Assembly: GCA_046728975.1 (NCBI GenBank)
Contig: JBKPFU010000026.1
Location: forward strand, 1-5,858
From: JBKPFU01 sp046728975
Lineage (GTDB): Bacteria > Actinomycetota > Thermoleophilia > Gaiellales > Gaiellaceae
Reading direction: 5' to 3'
Length of the DNA: 5,858 bases
Made by a program: the position numbers and the translations under genes. Every line of letters begins with the position of its first letter. The stretch's first letter is position 1. Of the stretch, positions 1 through 5,858 are shown piece by piece. The notes beneath the pieces are model-generated. The model ran no database searches. It was not told where the DNA came from and saw only the letters and a program-made list of their open reading frames with translations.

Positions 1-2135
<2,135 letters not shown>

Positions 2136-2140
2136 GAACG

Positions 2141-2144
2141 TCCT
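2141..2144 (-). promoter_or_regulatory. Ribosome binding site of secA
   Basis: The minus strand reads AGGA, then CGTTC, then ATG, giving a Shine-Dalgarno core with a five-base spacer in the 20-base gap before secA. It is the clearest ribosome binding site in the window and supports the ATG at 2135. It suggests secA can initiate on its own rather than depending only on coupling to the gene before it. Confidence 0.7.
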
Positions 2145-2155
2145 AGGGTAGCGGC

Positions 2156-2725
2156 TTAGAGAGGCGCGACCCTGACCTCGAATAATCGGTCGTCGAGGCG
2201 CTCGGCATGAATGACGAAGGCGTCGTGCCGTTCGTGCCCGAGGCGCTCCAGATGCGGGATGGAGCCGAAGATCTGGACGCCGTCAACCACGACCGTGTGG
2301 TTCTCGCCCTGGACGGCGATGTCGATCTCATCACCCTCCACGTCCTCGGGGACCTCGACAACCTCCGTCCGCCGCGCCGCCACGGCCCAGACGTCGCCTT
2401 CGCGACGAATCCCCTCGGCTCGATATGGCGCCTCGAGTGACTGCTCGACCGCCTCGGCCAGCGGCTCGAGAGCACCCTCGGGCACGTCCTCGTCCACGAC
2501 CAACGTGCCGTCCTCGAGCGCGACGAAGCGCACGTCGTCCCCTCTCAGGTGCGGCGCCTCGGCGCTTGCGACCGCGTCCCAGCGCCGCGGCCGAGGCACA
2601 CCGTGGATCCCGGCTGCGCCCCAATGCGGGCCCGGGTCGACCGGGTCAGGGTCGAGCGCGTCCGCCTCCAGCCCTCCCTGCTGCGCCAGCCGCTCGTGCA
2701 GCGGCTTGCGCTTGAAGAGACCCAT
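2156..2725 (-). CDS. Uncharacterised 189-residue protein between hpf and secA
   Basis: I do not recognise a family. The frame runs from ATG to TAA and encodes 189 residues. It begins with a short basic stretch (MGLFKRKPLHERLA), followed by a Pro/Asp/Gly-rich segment (about 22-48). A mixed acidic region follows (about 55-110), then a C-terminal part that looks beta-rich (about 118-189, with alternating hydrophobics such as HTVVVDGVQIF and HDAFVIHAERL). There is no cysteine, no signal peptide and no membrane segment, so a soluble cytoplasmic protein is likely. The start lies two bases after the hpf stop (TAG, CC, ATG) with a weak GGAA upstream, which points to translational coupling with hpf. 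Several competing frames exist because the DNA is GC-rich, but this one fills the space between hpf and secA exactly. A role linked to ribosome hibernation or secretion would be guesswork from position alone. Confidence 0.85.
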   Translation of the reverse strand: MGLFKRKPLHERLAQQGGLEADALDPDPVDPGPHWGAAGIHGVPRPRRWDAVASAEAPHLRGDDVRFVALEDGTLVVDEDVPEGALEPLAEAVEQSLEAPYRAEGIRREGDVWAVAARRTEVVEVPEDVEGDEIDIAVQGENHTVVVDGVQIFGSIPHLERLGHERHDAFVIHAERLDDRLFEVRVAPL

Positions 2726-2727
2726 GG

Positions 2728-3258
2728 CTATTCCGGCTCGATCAGTCCGTACGAGCCGTCGCGACGGCGGTAGACGACGTTGATCTGCTCCGTTTCCGCG
2801 TTTCGGAAGACAAAGAAATCGTGGCCGATCAACTCGAGCTGCAGTACTGCCTCCTCAGGCGTCATGGGCTTGACGCCGAACTGCTTCGTTTTCACGATCC
2901 GCGGCTCTTCCTGGTTCGGAACGACGGGGATCGACTCCCCGGCCGCCCCGTTCCCGCGTTGGCGCCGCCGCCGCTTCTCCTTGTAGCGCGTCACCTGCCG
3001 TTCGAGCTTGTCGACCAGCTGGTCGATCGAAGCCTTCATGTCTGACGAGCTCTCGCGGGCTCGGATCACCGGGCCCTTTGTCCAGACGGTCGCCTCGGCG
3101 ATGTGATTCCCCTTGATCGAAGGGTTCCGCTCGACCACGAGCTCGAGCTCGATCCGGGGATCCGGCAGCTGCCGCTCCAGCTTCCCGAGCTTCTGCTGGG
3201 CGTAGGCACGGATCTGCTCGCTGATCTCGAGACCGCGCCCCTTCACCTGCAGCTGCAT
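2728..3258 (-). CDS. hpf: Ribosome hibernation promoting factor, long form
   Basis: Long HPF binds the 30S decoding region and drives 70S pairing into inactive 100S dimers in stationary phase or stress. The 176-residue product has the usual two-part layout. The N-terminal S30AE/YfiA domain spans about 1-95 (starting MQLQVKGRGLEISEQIRAYA). A basic Arg/Lys linker covers about 91-103. The C-terminal dimerisation domain spans about 119-176, with KTKQFGVKPMTPEEAVLQ, the family hallmark GHDFFVFRNAET and the ending VVYRRRDGSYGLIEP. The ATG at 3258 was chosen because the conserved domain begins right there and the comF stop is just 10 bases upstream. The frame stays open further upstream, but that extension lies inside comF and resembles no HPF. 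A weak GGGA precedes the start. The neighbour order comF-hpf-secA is typical of actinobacteria. No regulatory element specific to hpf is visible. Confidence 0.97.
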   Translation of the reverse strand: MQLQVKGRGLEISEQIRAYAQQKLGKLERQLPDPRIELELVVERNPSIKGNHIAEATVWTKGPVIRARESSSDMKASIDQLVDKLERQVTRYKEKRRRRQRGNGAAGESIPVVPNQEEPRIVKTKQFGVKPMTPEEAVLQLELIGHDFFVFRNAETEQINVVYRRRDGSYGLIEPE

Positions 3259-3268
3259 CGGTCCCAAT

Positions 3269-3925
3269 CTAACGGACGGCCCGAGCGAAAGCCACGACCT
3301 CGACCCGGCCGGCTCCGCCCGTTCGCAGCGCCGACGCCGCTGCCGCGGCCGTCGCGCCGCTCGTATAGATGTCGTCGACGACGGCCACCCGCTTCGGCAC
3401 GTCGGCGGCCGCCCGGAAGGCACCTTTCACGTTTCGGCGCCGATCGCCGAGCGGCAGCCCACGCTGCCGGCGGATCGGGCGCGTGCGCTCTAGCAGCGCC
3501 AGGCGGGGAATCTCCCACCTCTCCGCGAGCTCGCGGGCCAGCGCCGCGGCCGGATGATGGCCGCGCTTGAGAAGCCGGTCGCGATCGGGTGGGACGAACG
3601 TCACGGCGTCGGCTTTGGGGCAAGGAACCACCTCGACCACGAGGCTCGCGGCGAGCGCCGCGAGCCTGCGCAGCCCCCGCTCCTTCCAGGCCCAGGCGAA
3701 CGCGGTCGCCCCGCGGTCGTACTCGATCGCCGCGCGTGCTCGAACGAACGAGAGCCGGCGGCCGGCGCATTCGCGGCAGCGGGCGACGGGCCACGCCGTC
3801 GGCGCGCCGCAGCAGTCGCAGAGCGGCGAGCGCAGACGAACAAAGGCGCCGATGCAGCCGGCGCAAAGCTGCTCGCCGGGCTCGGAGCAGACCACGCAGC
3901 GCTGCGGCAGCAGCAGGTCGAGCAT
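3269..3925 (-). CDS. comF: ComF family phosphoribosyltransferase-like protein
   Basis: ComF proteins combine an N-terminal zinc-ribbon with a type I phosphoribosyltransferase fold. In naturally competent bacteria they are needed for DNA uptake, but the family is also widespread outside competence and its substrate is unsettled. The 218-residue product has four paired zinc ligands: Cys10/Cys13, Cys21/Cys24, Cys36/Cys39 and Cys50/Cys53. The family segment VPPDRDRLLKRGHHPAAALA lies at 111-130 and the RRNVKGAF element at 163-170. The PRPP-binding loop VAVVDDIYTSGAT lies at 180-192, with the acidic pair Asp184-Asp185. Length and domain order are normal for the family. The ATG at 3925 follows the nucleotidyltransferase stop by 24 bases. 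I see no good Shine-Dalgarno there, so expression may rely on upstream translation. The stop is 10 bases before hpf. The window shows no other competence genes, so a competence role is not established. Confidence 0.95.
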   Translation of the reverse strand: MLDLLLPQRCVVCSEPGEQLCAGCIGAFVRLRSPLCDCCGAPTAWPVARCRECAGRRLSFVRARAAIEYDRGATAFAWAWKERGLRRLAALAASLVVEVVPCPKADAVTFVPPDRDRLLKRGHHPAAALARELAERWEIPRLALLERTRPIRRQRGLPLGDRRRNVKGAFRAAADVPKRVAVVDDIYTSGATAAAAASALRTGGAGRVEVVAFARAVR

Positions 3926-3949
3926 GCGCCGAGGTTAGGTGCCGACGCG

Positions 3950-4675
3950 CTACGCGTTTGCGTCGAATTCGCGCCGAGCCTGTTCCAGCGTCTCGGGCGA
4001 GCCGATGTCGAACCACGTGCCCGGAATGCGCCACCCGTAGAAGGGGGTCCGCGTGTGCATCCACTGCACGAGCCGCCCGGGCTGGTCTCGCTCGTTGCCC
4101 TCGGCCATGTACCGATAGATGAGCGGCAGGACGTGGCGCGGGTAGAAGTAAAGGGCCACGCCGTTGAGCGTCGACCGGGGCCGTTCCGGCTTCTCCTCGA
4201 AGGCGATGACTCGCGCGTCATCGTCGAGGACGACGGAGCTGTAGCGCTTAATCGCGTCCGGATCGCCGACGTCGTAGACGGCGATCAGCGGCGCCTGCCG
4301 CTCTCGCGCCGCCTCCCCGAAGCCGCCGAGGCTTTCGCCGAATAGCGAATCGCCCGCCGCAACGAGGATGTCGTCGTCGAGCCCCCGCTCGAGCAGTAGG
4401 TGCAGATCGCCGATCGCGCCGAGCTTGGTCTCGTCCGAGGTGGTGCCGTCGTCGACGACCTCGAGGCGCGGTTTTCCCGCTGCCCACTCGCGGAACTGCG
4501 GCGCGAACTTCGCGTTCGTCACGACATATGTGCGCTCGAGGCCGATCGGCTCCAGCCGCTCCAGCAGGTGATCGATTATTGGGCGCCCCCCGACCTCCAG
4601 GAGCGGCTTCGGCGTGTCGAGCGTGAGCGGGTAGAGCCGAGTGGCGTAGCCCGCCGCGAGAACGATCCCTTTTAT
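3950..4675 (-). CDS. Sugar-phosphate nucleotidyltransferase, apparent ATA start
   Basis: The enzyme belongs to the GT-A-fold NTP_transferase family, which joins a sugar 1-phosphate to an NTP, giving a nucleotide sugar and pyrophosphate. Numbered from the ATA codon, the 241-residue product opens KGIVLAAGYATRLYPLT (2-18), the nucleotide-binding loop. PKPLLEVGGRPII follows at 22-34. AAGDSLF (107-112) holds the likely metal-binding Asp109. EEKP is at 160-163 and GTWFDIGSPETLEQA at 219-233. It is shorter than RmlA-type thymidylyltransferases (about 290 residues) and lacks a hexapeptide-repeat acyltransferase tail, so the exact substrate cannot be named. Between the upstream in-frame stop (TAG at 4718-4720) and the conserved motif there is no ATG, GTG or TTG. 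The first GTG (4522) would delete the catalytic loop. ATA sits exactly where family members have Met and overlaps the ahcY TAA. CTG at 4688-4690 is the alternative start. Family is sure; start is uncertain. Confidence 0.88.
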   Translation of the reverse strand: MKGIVLAAGYATRLYPLTLDTPKPLLEVGGRPIIDHLLERLEPIGLERTYVVTNAKFAPQFREWAAGKPRLEVVDDGTTSDETKLGAIGDLHLLLERGLDDDILVAAGDSLFGESLGGFGEAARERQAPLIAVYDVGDPDAIKRYSSVVLDDDARVIAFEEKPERPRSTLNGVALYFYPRHVLPLIYRYMAEGNERDQPGRLVQWMHTRTPFYGWRIPGTWFDIGSPETLEQARREFDANA

Positions 4676-5858
4676 GTCCCTTCGTCCCAGGAGGCGAGGT
4701 ACTTGGCCTGCTCCTCGCTAAGGGTGTCGATCGAGATGCCCATCGTCTCGAGCTTCAGGCGGGCGATCATCTCATCGATCTCCGCAGGGACCGGGTACAC
4801 GCGCCGCTCCAGGTCGGCCGCGTTGTCGACAACGTACTCGCAGGAGAGGGCCTGGTTCGCGAAGGACATGTCCATCACTGCCGCCGGATGCCCCTCCGCG
4901 GCAGCGAGATTGACCAGGCGCCCGTCGGCGATGAGATACAGCCGCCGCCCGTCATCGAGCTCGAACTCCTCGACGAGCTCGCGCGCGGTCCGTGACTCGG
5001 CGGCCAGCGACCGCAGCGCCGGGATCTCGATCTCGACGTTGAAGTGGCCGGTGTTCGCGAGGATCGCGCCGTCCTTCATCCGCTCCATGTGCTCGCGGCG
5101 GATGACGGACTTGTCACCCGTCGCCGTGACGAAGATGTCGCCGACCTCGGCCGCGCGCGCCATCGGCATCACCTGGAAGCCGTCCATCGCGGCCTCGAGC
5201 GCGCGTTCGGGGCTGACCTCCGTGATGATCACGTGCGCACCCAGACCCTTCGCGCGCGAAGCGACGCCGCGGCCGCACCAGCCGTATCCCGCCACGACGA
5301 AGGTCGAGCCGGCCAGGAGCTTGTTCGTCGCGCGGATGATCCCGTCGATCGTCGACTGGCCCGTCCCGTAGCGGTTGTCGAACAGGTGCTTCGTCCGGGC
5401 GTCGTTGACCGCGATCACGGGGAACCCGAGCTTGCCGTCCCGCTCGAGCGCCTTGAGGCGGATCACGCCGGTCGTCGTCTCCTCCATCCCGCCGAGGATG
5501 TCGCCGAGCTGCTCGCGGCGGTGGGAGTGCAGAACGCCGATCACGTCGGCGCCGTCGTCCATCGTCAGCTGCGGCTTGTGGTCGACGGCCGCCTCGATGT
5601 GCTGGTAGTAGGTGTCGTTGTCCTCGCCCTTGATCGCGAAGACCGAGACCTCGAACTCCTCCACGAGAGCGGCCGCGACCTCGTCCTGCGTGGACAGCGG
5701 ATTCGACGCGCACAGCACGATGTCGGCGCCGCCCGCCTTCAGCGTCCGCATCAGGTTGGCGGTCTCGCTCGTCACGTGCAGACAGGCCGAGATCCGGTAA
5801 CCCGCGAGCGGCTGCTCGTTCTCGAAGCGCTGACGGATCGCGGCCAGCACCGGCATCT
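4672..5858 (-). CDS. ahcY: S-adenosylhomocysteine hydrolase, archaeal/thermophile type (5' end beyond window)
   Basis: This NAD-dependent enzyme splits S-adenosylhomocysteine into adenosine and homocysteine, relieving product inhibition of methyltransferases. Numbered from the Met at 5856, which is an internal residue, 394 residues are present and roughly 20-25 N-terminal ones lie outside the window. Visible motifs are LHVTSETANLMRTL (26-39), SNPLSTQDEVAAAL (51-64), DDGAD (100-104) and EETTTGVIRL (125-134). The catalytic stretch KHLFDN (156-161) contains Lys156 and Asp160. The Rossmann NAD loop is GYGWCGRG (190-197), followed by ITEVSPERALEA (211-222). TGHFN lies at 269-273 and GHPAAVMDMSFANQ at 322-335. 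It ends WDEGT rather than the K-P-x-x-Y-R-Y tail of eukaryotic and mycobacterial enzymes, and it lacks their extra internal segment. Thr165 replaces the cysteine seen in the mammalian active site, as is usual in the short subfamily. The TAA stop overlaps the nucleotidyltransferase start. Confidence 0.97.
   Translation of the reverse strand, partial: MPVLAAIRQRFENEQPLAGYRISACLHVTSETANLMRTLKAGGADIVLCASNPLSTQDEVAAALVEEFEVSVFAIKGEDNDTYYQHIEAAVDHKPQLTMDDGADVIGVLHSHRREQLGDILGGMEETTTGVIRLKALERDGKLGFPVIAVNDARTKHLFDNRYGTGQSTIDGIIRATNKLLAGSTFVVAGYGWCGRGVASRAKGLGAHVIITEVSPERALEAAMDGFQVMPMARAAEVGDIFVTATGDKSVIRREHMERMKDGAILANTGHFNVEIEIPALRSLAAESRTARELVEEFELDDGRRLYLIADGRLVNLAAAEGHPAAVMDMSFANQALSCEYVVDNAADLERRVYPVPAEIDEMIARLKLETMGISIDTLSEEQAKYLASWDEGT
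4676..4683 (-). promoter_or_regulatory. Possible ribosome binding site before the ATA start
   Basis: Just before the ATA codon the minus strand reads GAAGGGAC, a Shine-Dalgarno-like purine run inside the last codons of ahcY. AAGG sits three bases from ATA, a tight spacing. It is the only such signal near the required start of the nucleotidyltransferase; nothing comparable precedes the alternative CTG. It could equally be just the Glu-Gly-Thr codons of the SAH hydrolase tail. Confidence 0.4.

Noticed and set aside
3259..3423. In-frame upstream extension of hpf by 55 residues
   Set aside because: It lies inside the comF coding sequence, and its Arg/Pro/Ser-rich translation is unlike any HPF N-terminus. 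The conserved domain starts at the Met at 3258.
3945..3957. Small inverted repeat ACGCG-CTA-CGCGT over the nucleotidyltransferase stop codon
   Set aside because: A five-base stem with a three-base loop and no T-tract is too weak for a terminator, and it is likely by chance in GC-rich DNA.
4664..4690. Programmed frameshift joining ahcY and the nucleotidyltransferase into one polypeptide
   Set aside because: The nucleotidyltransferase frame is -1 relative to ahcY, but there is no slippery heptamer before the TAA. The ahcY tail ends exactly where the short subfamily normally ends, so two separate proteins are more likely.
4400..5371. 323-codon open frame on the plus strand opposite the nucleotidyltransferase and ahcY
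   Set aside because: It spans two well-supported opposite-strand genes and has a low-complexity Ser/Arg/Ala-rich translation, as expected of an antisense artefact.

Overview
The window is a GC-rich stretch of bacterial chromosome in which every gene is on the minus strand. Read right to left, in the direction of transcription, it holds: the 3' part of an S-adenosylhomocysteine hydrolase gene (ahcY); a small sugar-phosphate nucleotidyltransferase gene; a comF-family phosphoribosyltransferase gene; a long-form ribosome hibernation factor gene (hpf); an unrecognised 189-residue gene; and the 5' three-quarters of secA. Gaps between genes run from an overlap of a few bases to 24 bases, which fits one polycistronic unit. 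No stretch is long enough for an obvious internal promoter or terminator. No RNA genes, mobile elements, CRISPR arrays or extended repeats were seen.

The order ahcY ... comF-hpf-(x)-secA on one strand recalls the actinobacterial cluster known from Mycobacterium tuberculosis (sahH-tmk-mtrA-mtrB-lpqB-Rv3243c-comF-like-hpf-like-secA1, from memory). Here the tmk/mtrAB/lpqB block is absent and a nucleotidyltransferase gene sits in its place. The GC-rich composition, this synteny and the short archaeal/thermophile-type SAH hydrolase ending in W-D-E-G-T suggest a deep-branching actinobacterium, perhaps of the class Thermoleophilia. That placement is inference.

The genes are mostly housekeeping: recycling of the methylation by-product SAH, activation of a sugar phosphate, a ComF protein of uncertain role, ribosome dimerisation in stasis, and the Sec preprotein motor. 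I see no new defence or mobile system. The most unusual point is the start of the nucleotidyltransferase. Its conserved N-terminal nucleotide-binding motif lies upstream of any ATG, GTG or TTG in frame. The codon where the initiator Met would be expected is ATA, inside the overlap with the ahcY TAA stop. Either this is a rare non-canonical start coupled to ahcY translation, or a G-to-A change or base error in an ATGA overlap. The gene between hpf and secA is the main unknown.
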